A stretch of 11,529 bases of DNA from Flavobacteriaceae bacterium (GCA_030590765.1 JAUVCP010000027.1:1-11529), one strand, 5' to 3'. Numbered from the stretch's first letter, positions 1-6,670 are shown. Notes: generated by a model from the sequence alone, not told the origin. A program made the numbers and translations.

Positions 1-2147
1 TACAAAACAATGAAGATTTCTTTAACAGAGTTGCAGATTCTGTTCAAACAGCATTTTATGAAGGCAAGGGAACCTGTATCATTGAGAAAGTCAAAGATGC
101 GGAATCAAAAGTTTTTAGCAATAAATTTGAGTTGGACGGACTTCCTTTTTTAGAACCAAATGTGCATTTATTTAGTTTTAACAATCCGTATGGTGCCTGC
201 TCAACTTGTGAAGGTTATGGAAATATCATTGGTATAGATAAAGAACTGGTCATACCTAACACCTCTTTATCCATTTATGATAATGCCATAATTCCGTGGA
301 AAAGTGAATCTTTTAAACCATATAAAGAAGATCTGATCTTAAATGCCTATAAATTTGATTTTCCTATTCATAAGCCATATTTTGAATTGACACAAGAACA
401 GAAACAACTTTTGTGGGATGGTAATACTTATTTTAACGGGTTATATCAATTCTTTAAACATCTGGAAGAGAAAACTTATAAAATTCAATATAGGGTGATG
501 CTTTCCCGTTACCGTGGAAAAACAAAATGCCCAACATGTAATGGAACCAGATTGCGAAAAGAAGCAGCTTTTGTAAAAATAAATCAGAAGCATATTACCC
601 AACTGGTGGATCTACCCATTAATGAAGTTCTCGATTTTTTCAAAAATATAAAACTGGATAAATACGACCAAAGTATCGCTAAAAGACTGCTCAAAGAAAT
701 CATAACCCGTTTGCAGTTTTTAAATGATGTTGGCTTGAATTATTTATCGCTTAACAGAAGATCTAATACATTGTCAGGTGGTGAAAGTCAGCGTATTAAT
801 CTAGCAACTTCTCTTGGTAGCAGTTTGGTTGGCTCCATGTATATTCTTGATGAACCAAGTATAGGATTACATTCAAGAGACACAGAAAAATTGATCAAAG
901 TATTGATGAATTTACGCGATTTAGGCAATACCGTTATCGTTGTAGAACACGATGAAGATATCATGAAAGTTGCTGATCATATCATTGATATCGGACCGGA
1001 GGCGGGTAGCCTTGGCGGAAGTGTTGTTGCAGAAGGCGATTTTGATAAAATATTAAAATCCAAATCTTTAACTGCTGGCTACTTAAGTGGTAAATTAAAA
1101 ATAGAAACTCCAAAAACAAGAAGAACTTCTAAAAATTATATTGAAATTATTGGGGCAAGAGAGCATAATTTAAAAAATATAAATGCAAAAATTCCTTTGA
1201 ATTGTTTAACGGTTGTCACCGGAGTTTCTGGTAGTGGGAAAAGCACCTTGATAAGAGACATACTCTACCCTGCTCTTCAAAAAAAGATAAATAATTTTGG
1301 CGAAAAAGCCGGTCAGTTTACAGATATTAAAGGGAAATTTGAAAGCATCAAAAATATTGAATTTGTAAATCAAAATCCAATAGGAAGATCCAGTAGATCC
1401 AATCCGGTAACCTATATCAAAGCTTATGATGATATTCGTGCTTTATTTACAAACCAAAAACTCGCAAGAGCAAGAGGATATAAAGCCAAACATTTTTCTT
1501 TTAATGTTGATGGTGGCAGATGTGATACCTGCAAAGGAGAAGGAGAAGTTACTATTGAAATGCAATTTATGGCTGATGTGCACCTGGAATGTGAAACCTG
1601 TAAAGTAAAGCGCTTTAAAAAGGATGTTTTAGATGTTTTTTTTGAATGAAAAAGTATAAATGATATTTTACAAACAACAGTAGTTGAGGCTGTTGATTTT
1701 TTTAATGAGCATTACCAATCTAAAATAGTAAATAAATTAAAACCTCTACAGGATGTAGGATTGGGCTATGTACAATTAGGGCAGGCATCTTCTACCCTAT
1801 CCGGTGGTGAAGCACAACGAATTAAACTGGCTTCATTTTTAGTAAAGGGAATTACAAATAACAAAACCTTATTCATTTTTGACGAGCCAACAACCGGACT
1901 TCATTTTCACGATATTAAAAAATTACTGGCATCTTTTGATGCTTTGATAGAAAAAGGTCATTCAATCATAGTAATTGAGCACAATCTCGATTTGATCAAA
2001 TGTGCTGATCATATTATTGATCTGGGACTGCAAGGAGGTAAAAATGGTGGTCATATTATTGCCGAGGGAAGCCCTGAAGAAATCATCAAAAATGACAGAT
2101 CATATACCGCTAAATATTTAAAAGAAAAAATATATATGAAAGAGTAA
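1..2147 (+). pseudogene. uvrA: uvrA, excinuclease ABC subunit A, 5' end outside window, interrupted by in-frame TGA
   Basis: This is the DNA-damage-sensing ATPase of nucleotide excision repair, which loads UvrB at lesions in the cytoplasm. The reading frame is already open at base 3, so the gene starts left of the window. About 714 codons are present, and roughly 230 N-terminal residues, including the first Walker A motif and the UvrB-binding domain, are missing. Visible in order: zinc-cysteine pairs CSTC (198-209) and CPTC (528-539), first ABC signature LSGGE (771-785), Walker B ILDEPS (843-860), second Walker A GVSGSGKST (1221-1247), zinc pairs CDTC (1521-1532) and CETC (1590-1601), then second signature SGGEAQR (from 1800) and Walker B FDEPTTG (near 1878). 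TGA at 1647-1649 breaks the frame. The sequence continues in the same frame as KSINDIL, where the family has GK.I.DVL, so a glycine codon (probably GGA) appears to have become TGA. A product ending there lacks half of the second ATPase site. The family call is certain. Whether the stop is a real mutation or a sequence error is open. A UvrA2-type paralogue cannot be excluded without the N-terminus. Confidence 0.93.
1647..1649 (+). other. In-frame TGA inside uvrA at a conserved Gly position
   Basis: The codons before (DVFFE) and after ([10 protein letters not shown]) are in the same frame and both align with UvrA. This is therefore a nonsense substitution and not a frameshift, despite the run of eight T just upstream (1636-1643). 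One G-to-T change (GGA to TGA) explains it. All six complete intact genes and the window's gamma-glutamyltranspeptidase end in TAA or TAG, and none contains an internal TGA, so recoding of TGA as an amino acid is unlikely. Confidence 0.85.
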
Positions 2148-2351
2148 TTCCTTTTAGTTCAATAAGTCATTTGTATTAAAATACGTGAGAAAGACAGATA
2201 CAAGTAAATAACAAAATGGAATTCACATAGCTCCAACTGAGGCCTGTAAACCTCTATTTAACAGCTTTTAAACATAACTCGAGATTACGCCAAGGAGACG
2301 CACAGTGAGTCATAGACGGCTTTTGAGACAACCTCTTATTTATTGTGTTTT
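2148..2351. other. Intergenic region with possible decayed extragenic repeat (about 2225-2335)
   Basis: No gene is visible in this 204-bp gap between convergent uvrA and the TPR gene. The second half looks less AT-rich than its surroundings. Read on the minus strand, it contains gtgcgtctccttggcgtaat (2285-2304), which resembles the ctgcgtctc/gcgtaact-type extragenic repeats I recall from many environmental Bacteroidota. It also contains gaggttgtctcaaaag (2320-2335), similar to insertion-sequence ends I recall. No matching inverted copy was found at the other side, so no element is claimed. Confidence 0.3.
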
Positions 2352-3026
2352 CTATTGCAATTTATCCAAATTATCTTTAGCCAAAATAAAATCCGGTTGA
2401 ATTTTAATTGCCTTTTCAAAACTTACTTTGGCTACAGGTTTTTGATTTAATTCAATAGCATCCAAACCTTTTAAATAATAAATTGCAGCTAATAATTCAA
2501 CCTGCTGCGTATGGTTTTGATTGATAGAGAAAGTTACTTTAAACTTACCTGAATCATTTAATTTTTCAACTTTTTGCAAGGTTTTTAAAGATTCATCATA
2601 CTTTTTTGTAGAATATTGCAATTTAGCCAAGTTATATCCATGCAAATTATTATTAGTCTTAGCAAATAGTTGCTTGTAAGCATCAACTGCTTTTTCATAA
2701 GCACCTAGAGATTCCAGTGAAACTGCATTCATCTCAAGCATTTCCTTATGATTAGGATCTCTTTTTAATACTTCAGACGTCATCATAAAACATGGTGCAT
2801 ATCTTCTGGATGAAAAATAAACATATGCTAAACTATCTTTATAAGTACTATTCGCTCCTTCTAATGCAATTAATTTATACATACTTAAAGTTGCTACATT
2901 AGGATCTCCAGTACTTTTTGCCATTTTAACAATTTGCTTTTCCAAAGCAATAGCTTCTGTTTTATTGCTTTGTGCATTTGTATTAAAAAAGGTAAATAAT
3001 AGGATTAAAACGATACCAAATCTCAT
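2352..3026 (-). CDS. Secreted tetratricopeptide-repeat protein
   Basis: This 224-residue protein has a short charged N-terminus, a hydrophobic stretch and a likely signal peptidase I site after NTNA (residues 15-18), so it is probably periplasmic. The rest is helical. TPR-like units are visible at about residues 70-100, 103-135, and near the C-terminus (about 183-216), where ALLAAIYYLKG-like and KAIKIQPDF-type segments occur. TPR proteins serve as protein-interaction scaffolds. No enzyme motif is present and the specific role is unknown. It is transcribed divergently from the cytochrome c peroxidase gene, with 162 bp between the two starts. The gene ends in TAG. The start is the only ATG that includes the signal peptide. 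Confidence 0.8.
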   Translation of the reverse strand: MRFGIVLILLFTFFNTNAQSNKTEAIALEKQIVKMAKSTGDPNVATLSMYKLIALEGANSTYKDSLAYVYFSSRRYAPCFMMTSEVLKRDPNHKEMLEMNAVSLESLGAYEKAVDAYKQLFAKTNNNLHGYNLAKLQYSTKKYDESLKTLQKVEKLNDSGKFKVTFSINQNHTQQVELLAAIYYLKGLDAIELNQKPVAKVSFEKAIKIQPDFILAKDNLDKLQ

Positions 3027-3052
3027 AATAAATATTTTAAAATTTCAAATCA

Positions 3053-3060
3053 CAAAAGTA
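3053..3060 (-). promoter_or_regulatory. Candidate -7 promoter element for the TPR gene
   Basis: On the minus strand this reads TACTTTTG, a full match to the Bacteroidota TAnnTTTG element, 26 bp before the ATG. No good TTTG is present at the expected -33 distance, so this is a partial match. Confidence 0.4.
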
Positions 3061-3152
3061 AAAAATAAAATCTTAAAGAAAGCTTAAAACTTATCGGAAT
3101 ATTTTTTTTTAAAAATGATACCTTAGTAACAAAAGAGCAACTAAATTATATT

Positions 3153-3160
3153 TATCTTTA
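3153..3160 (+). promoter_or_regulatory. Weak candidate -7 element for the peroxidase gene
   Basis: The sequence is TATCTTTA, one base from the TAnnTTTG consensus, 28 bp before the start codon. No TTTG is seen at the -33 distance. Confidence 0.25.
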
Positions 3161-3188
3161 ATCATATTTTTAAACTAAAAACTAAATC

Positions 3189-4229
3189 ATGATGAAAAAA
3201 ATTTGGACACTATTGATTACAATACTACTGTTAAGTTCCTGTAATCAAAAGAAAGCTGATACACCTGAAAAAAATCAGGATAAAAAACCAGAATACACCG
3301 CATTACAAACCAAATCAAAAACTTTTTTTGGAGAATTACCTATGGTAGCTGAAAATGCAAATAATCCGGTAACGAAAGAAAAAGTAGCTTTGGGAAAAGC
3401 ATTATACTTTGATACGATTCTATCCAAAAACAAAACACAAAGTTGTAATACCTGTCATAATTTAGATACATATGGTGTTGATAATTTACCAACTTCTCCT
3501 GGAGATGGAAAAGGAACCCTTGGAACAAGAAACTCTCCAACAACATTAAATGCAGCACTTCATATTGCTCAATTCTGGGATGGCAGAGAACCAGATGTGG
3601 AAGCTCAGGCGGGTGGACCAGTTCTAAACCCTGTAGAAATGGGAATGGCCAGTGAAAAGGAAGTAGTTCAGCGCTTATCTAAAGAAGATAATTACAAACA
3701 AATGTTTGCCAAGGCTTTTCCAAATGACAAAGACCCAATCACTTATGATAATATGAAAAAAGCAATTGGTGCTTTTGAACGAAAATTGATTACACCTTCA
3801 AAATTTGATGATTTTATCAAAGGAGATGCCTCTGCTTTAAATAAAACAGAAAAAGAAGGTCTACAATTATTTTTTGACAAAGGATGTACTACCTGCCATA
3901 GTGGAAATGCATTGGGAGGTAATATGTTCCAGAAATTTGGAGTTTTTGGTGATTACTGGAAATTGACCAAAAGTAAAAAAGTAGATGAAGGGAAATTTGA
4001 AGCAACTAAAAATGAAGCGGATAAATACATATTTAAATCACCCTCATTAAGAAATATTGTTAAGACATATCCTTATTTTCATGATGGAAGTGTTAAAGAT
4101 CTAAATGAAGCAGTTAAAATAATGGGTAAAGCACAATTAAATTTGGACTTAACGGATCAGGAAGTTGATAAAATTGTAACTTTTTTAAATACCTTAACAG
4201 GAGAAGTGCCTGCTGAATACAAATTATAA
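3189..4229 (+). CDS. Di-heme cytochrome c peroxidase (CcpA/MauG family), lipoprotein
   Basis: The enzyme is predicted to reduce hydrogen peroxide to water in the periplasm using electrons from small c-type cytochromes. The 346-residue protein begins with a lipoprotein signal (LLLSSC, lipid-anchored Cys18), so it is tethered to a membrane. Two heme-attachment motifs are visible: SCNTCH (Cys86-His90) and GCTTCH (Cys233-His237), as expected for the two-domain family. Other family hallmarks are QFWDGR (128-133), GPVLNPVEM (143-151, with the candidate catalytic Glu150), and YFHDGSV followed by VKIMG (Met312, likely axial ligand of the second heme). The length is normal. A second ATG lies immediately after the first (3192), and either could be used. 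A strong hairpin terminator follows. The neighbouring minus-strand TetR remnant is not an obvious regulator. MauG-type oxidation of a protein substrate is possible but less likely for this single-gene arrangement. Confidence 0.93.
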   Translation: MMKKIWTLLITILLLSSCNQKKADTPEKNQDKKPEYTALQTKSKTFFGELPMVAENANNPVTKEKVALGKALYFDTILSKNKTQSCNTCHNLDTYGVDNLPTSPGDGKGTLGTRNSPTTLNAALHIAQFWDGREPDVEAQAGGPVLNPVEMGMASEKEVVQRLSKEDNYKQMFAKAFPNDKDPITYDNMKKAIGAFERKLITPSKFDDFIKGDASALNKTEKEGLQLFFDKGCTTCHSGNALGGNMFQKFGVFGDYWKLTKSKKVDEGKFEATKNEADKYIFKSPSLRNIVKTYPYFHDGSVKDLNEAVKIMGKAQLNLDLTDQEVDKIVTFLNTLTGEVPAEYKL

Positions 4230-4248
4230 ACTATTTAATAAGTTAAAG

Positions 4249-4284
4249 AACGCATATTATCTTAATGAAAATATGCGTTTTTTT
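4249..4284 (+). terminator. Rho-independent terminator of the cytochrome c peroxidase gene
   Basis: A perfect 10-bp stem (AACGCATATT at 4249-4258 and AATATGCGTT at 4270-4279) with an 11-base loop runs directly into seven T (4278-4284), 20 bp after the stop codon. Confidence 0.9.
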
Positions 4285-4323
4285 AAATTATTTCCTTAAT
4301 GGATAATATAAAATTGAAATATT

Positions 4324-4672
4324 TTACCACAACATAACGTTTATACTCGCTCCAATAGAGTAAGAATCATAATTTGTTATATATGAGTTTATTAGATCAT
4401 ATAAAAATAATTGCGATGAATATTGCGGGTTAATACTGATAAGGAGATACTGTATTGCATTCCAAAGCTCCAACGGAATAAAACTGTTGATTAATTTTCC
4501 AGTGCATGTCAAGCAACTCTTCAATGAAAACTTCAATATCTCCAAAGTGGTGATAAAAAGAAGCACGAGAAGAGCCTATTTCTTTACTGATTTTATTAAT
4601 GCTTAACTTCTCGGGGCCAAAAAGAGCAAAATGCTCATATCCTTTTTCTAACCATTTTTGTTTTACATCCAT
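4324..4672 (-). pseudogene. Truncated or frameshifted TetR-family transcriptional regulator
   Basis: The first 80 codons (4672-4430) encode a recognisable TetR DNA-binding domain. It has a helix-turn-helix with LSINKISKEIGSSRASFYHHFGD-like character (about residues 23-45), followed by the start of the ligand-binding domain (EELLDMHWKINQQF). The frame then stops at TAA near 4430, while family members are about 180-200 residues. A second frame (+1) continues to 4324 with NPQYSSQLFLYDLINSY, which resembles the hydrophobic helices after this point in flavobacterial TetR proteins. Even joined, only about 115 residues exist before the peroxidase terminator. I infer a decayed gene with a frameshift near 4440-4470 and a lost C-terminus. 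A short DNA-binding-only protein from the first 80 codons remains possible. Confidence 0.6.
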
Positions 4673-4687
4673 TTGTTAAGTTGAAAA

Positions 4688-4695
4688 CAAATGTA
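4688..4695 (-). promoter_or_regulatory. Candidate -7 element for the TetR remnant
   Basis: On the minus strand this reads TACATTTG, a full match to TAnnTTTG, 15 bp before the ATG. No TTTG is seen at the expected upstream distance. Confidence 0.3.
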
Positions 4696-4767
4696 CTCAA
4701 TAAAATATAAATTTCTCTTACTAAGTCAAAGTAATAGGGTCTTGTTTTTTTTAATCCAAGTTATAAG

Positions 4768-4796
4768 AAAAAAAAGCTCCTCAAATTGAGAAGCTT
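4768..4796 (-). terminator. Rho-independent terminator after the tRNA-His 3' relic
   Basis: On the minus strand there is a stem AAGCT/AGCTT plus CTCA/TGAG with one mismatch and a three-base loop (4774-4796), followed by eight T (complement of the A-run 4768-4775). It sits 5 bp past the 20-bp tRNA 3' relic, like the terminator of a once complete tRNA gene. Confidence 0.75.
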
Positions 4797-4801
4797 CTAC
4801 T

Positions 4802-4821
4802 TTTGGGTGGAAGACCGGATT
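4802..4821 (-). repeat. 20-bp copy of the tRNA-His 3' end (tRNA relic or att-like repeat)
   Basis: This is identical to 4973-4992, the last part of the tRNA-His gene plus two bases beyond it. On the minus strand it gives part of the T-arm, the 3' acceptor strand CTTCCACC and the trailing bases. Similarity stops abruptly inside the T-loop, and 4822-4896 shows no further tRNA sequence. Either it is the remains of a tandem tRNA-His copy or it is an attachment-site scar of a lost integrative element. Confidence 0.75.
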
Positions 4822-4896
4822 AATTCTTGATCTTTATGCCTTCTGTTAAGCCTTCAAAATTTTAAAAAATGATCTGTAGTCCTTTTTGTTTTTCTT

Positions 4897-4928
4897 AAAT
4901 ATGACTTTGAGTAAACTCAGTCATATTT
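4897..4928. other. Long hairpin downstream of tRNA-His
   Basis: A perfect 10-bp outer stem (AAATATGACT 4897-4906, AGTCATATTT 4919-4928) encloses an inner GAGT/ACTC stem (4909-4912, 4915-4918) with a two-base bulge. It is terminator-like, but its tails are weaker than those of its neighbours. It may be a second, backup terminator for the tRNA transcript or part of a lost gene end. Confidence 0.5.
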
Positions 4929-4936
4929 TCTCAAAC

Positions 4937-4966
4937 AAAAATATCCGTCTACTGACGGATATTTTT
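4937..4966 (-). terminator. Terminator of tRNA-His (bidirectional shape)
   Basis: A perfect 12-bp stem (AAAATATCCGTC 4938-4949 and GACGGATATTTT 4954-4965) has a four-base loop. It lies 11 bp after the tRNA 3' end. A T-run follows on the minus strand (A4937-A4941) and six T follow on the plus strand, so it could stop transcription both ways. Confidence 0.88.
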
Positions 4967-4976
4967 TAAAACTTTG

Positions 4977-5051
4977 GGTGGAAGACCGGATTCGAACCGG
5001 CGACCCTCGGTACCACAAACCGATGCTCTAACCAACTGAGCTACAACCACC
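4977..5051 (-). tRNA. tRNA-His (anticodon GTG)
   Basis: The minus strand folds as a complete tRNA: extra G-1 at 5051 (typical of tRNA-His), acceptor GTGGTTG, D-stem GCTC/GAGC, anticodon stem TCGGT/ACCGA with loop TTGTGGT (anticodon GTG), five-base variable loop, T-arm GCCGG-TTCGAAT-CCGGT, acceptor 3' strand CTTCCAC and discriminator C73. CCA is not encoded. An oddity is that acceptor positions 5-68 and 6-67 are U-U, giving two adjacent mismatches in an otherwise paired stem. Both partial copies next to the gene carry the same bases, so the mismatch is older than the duplications. A perfect Bacteroidota promoter lies upstream and a terminator follows. It is probably functional as the locus's only full copy, but the mismatch leaves some doubt. 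Confidence 0.92.
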
Positions 5052-5066
5052 ATTTATACTATTTGT

Positions 5067-5115
5067 GCTCTAACCTCCCGATAGCTATCGGGATGAGCTA
5101 CAACCACCATTTATA
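5067..5115 (-). repeat. Duplicated 5' part of tRNA-His with palindrome in the D-loop
   Basis: On the minus strand, 5115-5094 repeats 22 bp exactly with 5058-5037 (leader ATAAAT plus acceptor and D-stem start). Also, 5076 down to 5066 repeats the ggttagagca segment found at 5033-5024. Between these matches, the three bases GTT of the real D-loop are replaced by an 18-bp palindrome. The D-stem halves GCTC/GAGC are kept, but anticodon and T-arms are absent, so this is a tRNA fragment lying inside the leader between promoter and tRNA. Confidence 0.85.
5076..5093. repeat. 18-bp perfect palindrome TCCCGATAGCTATCGGGA
   Basis: The sequence equals its own reverse complement over all 18 bases and is much more GC-rich than its surroundings. 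From memory, this same CCCGATAGCTATCGGG word is widespread as an extragenic palindrome in Flavobacteriia genomes. Here it is the only copy in the window and sits within a partial tRNA. Confidence 0.85.
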
Positions 5116-5148
5116 TGCACAAAAACAATTTAGTGTAAATTGCGGGTG

Positions 5149-5179
5149 CAAATATAATCTATTTACTAACTTCTTCAAA
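5149..5179 (-). promoter_or_regulatory. Promoter of tRNA-His (-33 TTTG, -7 TATATTTG)
   Basis: On the minus strand TTTG (5179-5176) is followed by exactly 19 bases and then TATATTTG (5156-5149), the full Bacteroidota sigma-A consensus. Transcription should start around 5142, pass through the tRNA 5' fragment and palindrome, and then enter the complete tRNA. Confidence 0.85.
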
Positions 5180-5258
5180 TAAAAGAATAAAATATATTAA
5201 GAATTTAATTCTCTTTGATGTAATTAGATAACAATAATAGTTTTAACTAAGTAAATAA

Positions 5259-5266
5259 TATCTTTG
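5259..5266 (+). promoter_or_regulatory. Candidate -7 element for the glucanase gene
   Basis: TATCTTTG matches TAnnTTTG, 43 bp before the start codon. The -33 region has only TTTT-like sequence at a shorter distance. Confidence 0.4.
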
Positions 5267-5309
5267 TCAAACTTATAATTAATTAATATCGTTATTTAAA
5301 AAAATTGGA

Positions 5310-6656
5310 ATGAAGTATATTTTCTCTTTTATTTATGTAGTATTCTTTATATTATTTATCAACTTAACTAAATCTTGCTCAAACAAGAATGATCCAATAA
5401 AATTAAAGCCTACTGAGCTTACTGACAATGAATTATTAGATTTGGTTCAAAAACAAACATTTAAGTATTTTTGGGATTTTGCTCATCCTAAAAGTGGAAT
5501 GGCACTGGAAAGATCAGATCCTAACGCTTATGGAGGTGAAGCACCACATATTGTAACTACCGGTGGAAGTGGCTTTGGTATCATGGCTATAATAGTGGGA
5601 GTAGAAAGAAATTTTATCTCAAGAGATCAGGCTGTTGAACGTCTTCTTAAAATTACAAAATTCCTCTTAAATAGTGATCGTTTTCATGGTGCATTTCCTC
5701 ATTGGTACAATGGAGATTCTGGTAAAGTAAAACCTTTTTTTAAAGAAGACGATGGTGGAGATATTGTAGAAACTTCTTTTCTGATACAAGGTTTATTAAC
5801 TGCTCGTCAATATTTTAACACGATCAATCCTAATGAAAAATTACTTTGTGATAATATTAACCAGTTATGGAAAGAAGTTGAATGGAATTGGTATACCAAC
5901 AAAAAAGATGTATTAACCTGGCATTGGTCTCCAAATTACGAATGGACTATCAATCATGAAATAAGAGGATATAATGAGGCTCTTATTACTTATGTTTTAG
6001 CCATATCATCTACAACATTTCCCGTAAACAAATCTGTTTATCATAATGGATGGGCATCTGGCAGCAATTTTATCAATGGAAATACATATTACCAAAATTG
6101 GAAATTATCTTTAGGCCCAGATTTTGGTGGTCCACTATTTTTTGCACATTATTCTTTTCTTGGTTTAGATCCAAATGGTTTAATTGATAGTTATGCTAAT
6201 TACTGGACACAAAATGTAAATCAAACTTTAATAAATAGGGAATATTGCATTAAAAACCCTAAGAATTTTAAGGGTTATAGCTCTATAAACTGGGGTTTAA
6301 CAGCCAGTGATAACCATAAAGGATATGCTGCACACAGTCCAACAAACGATTTGGGAGTTATTACGCCAACAGCTTCCTTATCCTCATTTCCCTATACACC
6401 AGAATTCTCCATGCAGGTATTAAGACATTTTTATTATGATTTTGAACAAAGATTATGGGGAGAATACGGCTTTTATGATGCATTTAATGAAACCCAAAAC
6501 TGGTATTCAAAAAATTACTTGGCTATTGATCAGGGTCCAATTATTGTAATGATAGAAAACCACAGAAGCGGATTACTTTGGAATTTGTTTATGTCTTGTC
6601 CCGAAATAAAAGAAGGTTTAATAAAACTAAACTTTACAAGTCCACATTTAAATTAA
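5310..6656 (+). CDS. GH144-like glycoside hydrolase (probable endo-beta-1,2-glucanase), lipoprotein
   Basis: This 448-residue protein belongs to the 'putative glucoamylase' family (Pfam Glycoamylase), whose characterised Bacteroidota members are GH144 endo-beta-1,2-glucanases. The N-terminus is a hydrophobic signal ending in TKSC (Cys23), a somewhat non-standard lipobox, so it is probably anchored in a membrane facing the periplasm or exterior. The alpha/alpha-barrel follows. The acidic motif DDGGDIVE (residues 147-154) and Glu223 in RGYNEAL have the same relative spacing as the Asp/Asp/Glu/Glu active-site residues I recall from the Chitinophaga enzyme (135, 139, 142, 211). GGSGFGIMA (85-93), HEIRGYNE, LFFAHYSFLG and the C-terminal DQGPIIVMIENHRSG are other family blocks. 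The gene has its own promoter-like element. No SusC/SusD pair, sugar phosphorylase or other glycosidase is nearby, so its substrate cannot be read from context. Beta-1,2-glucan is inferred from family only. Confidence 0.88.
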   Translation: MKYIFSFIYVVFFILFINLTKSCSNKNDPIKLKPTELTDNELLDLVQKQTFKYFWDFAHPKSGMALERSDPNAYGGEAPHIVTTGGSGFGIMAIIVGVERNFISRDQAVERLLKITKFLLNSDRFHGAFPHWYNGDSGKVKPFFKEDDGGDIVETSFLIQGLLTARQYFNTINPNEKLLCDNINQLWKEVEWNWYTNKKDVLTWHWSPNYEWTINHEIRGYNEALITYVLAISSTTFPVNKSVYHNGWASGSNFINGNTYYQNWKLSLGPDFGGPLFFAHYSFLGLDPNGLIDSYANYWTQNVNQTLINREYCIKNPKNFKGYSSINWGLTASDNHKGYAAHSPTNDLGVITPTASLSSFPYTPEFSMQVLRHFYYDFEQRLWGEYGFYDAFNETQNWYSKNYLAIDQGPIIVMIENHRSGLLWNLFMSCPEIKEGLIKLNFTSPHLN

Positions 6657-6670
6657 ATTCAAATTTTACT

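Noticed and set aside
132..134. TTG at 132 as the uvrA start
   Set aside because: The frame is open from base 3 and the upstream residues continue the UvrA alignment. The true start is outside the window.
1636..1649. Homopolymer frameshift in the eight-T run as the cause of the uvrA break
   Set aside because: Coding sequence before and after the stop is in the same frame and aligns without a gap, so a substitution explains it and an indel does not.
1647..1649. TGA recoded as glycine or selenocysteine
   Set aside because: No other gene in the window has an internal TGA, so a glycine code is very unlikely. UvrA has no selenocysteine at this glycine position.
1761..2147. A separate small ABC ATPase gene starting at 1761
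   Set aside because: It is in frame with the upstream uvrA part and contains exactly the missing C-terminal UvrA motifs.
4822..4896. Hidden small gene between the tRNA relic and the hairpins
   Set aside because: I see no start with a usable frame or any coding character in this AT-rich stretch.
4768..5115. CRISPR array or retron-like structured RNA in the tRNA region
   Set aside because: The repeats are explained by tRNA-His sequence and terminators. There is no regular spacing, no spacers, and no cas gene or reverse transcriptase nearby.
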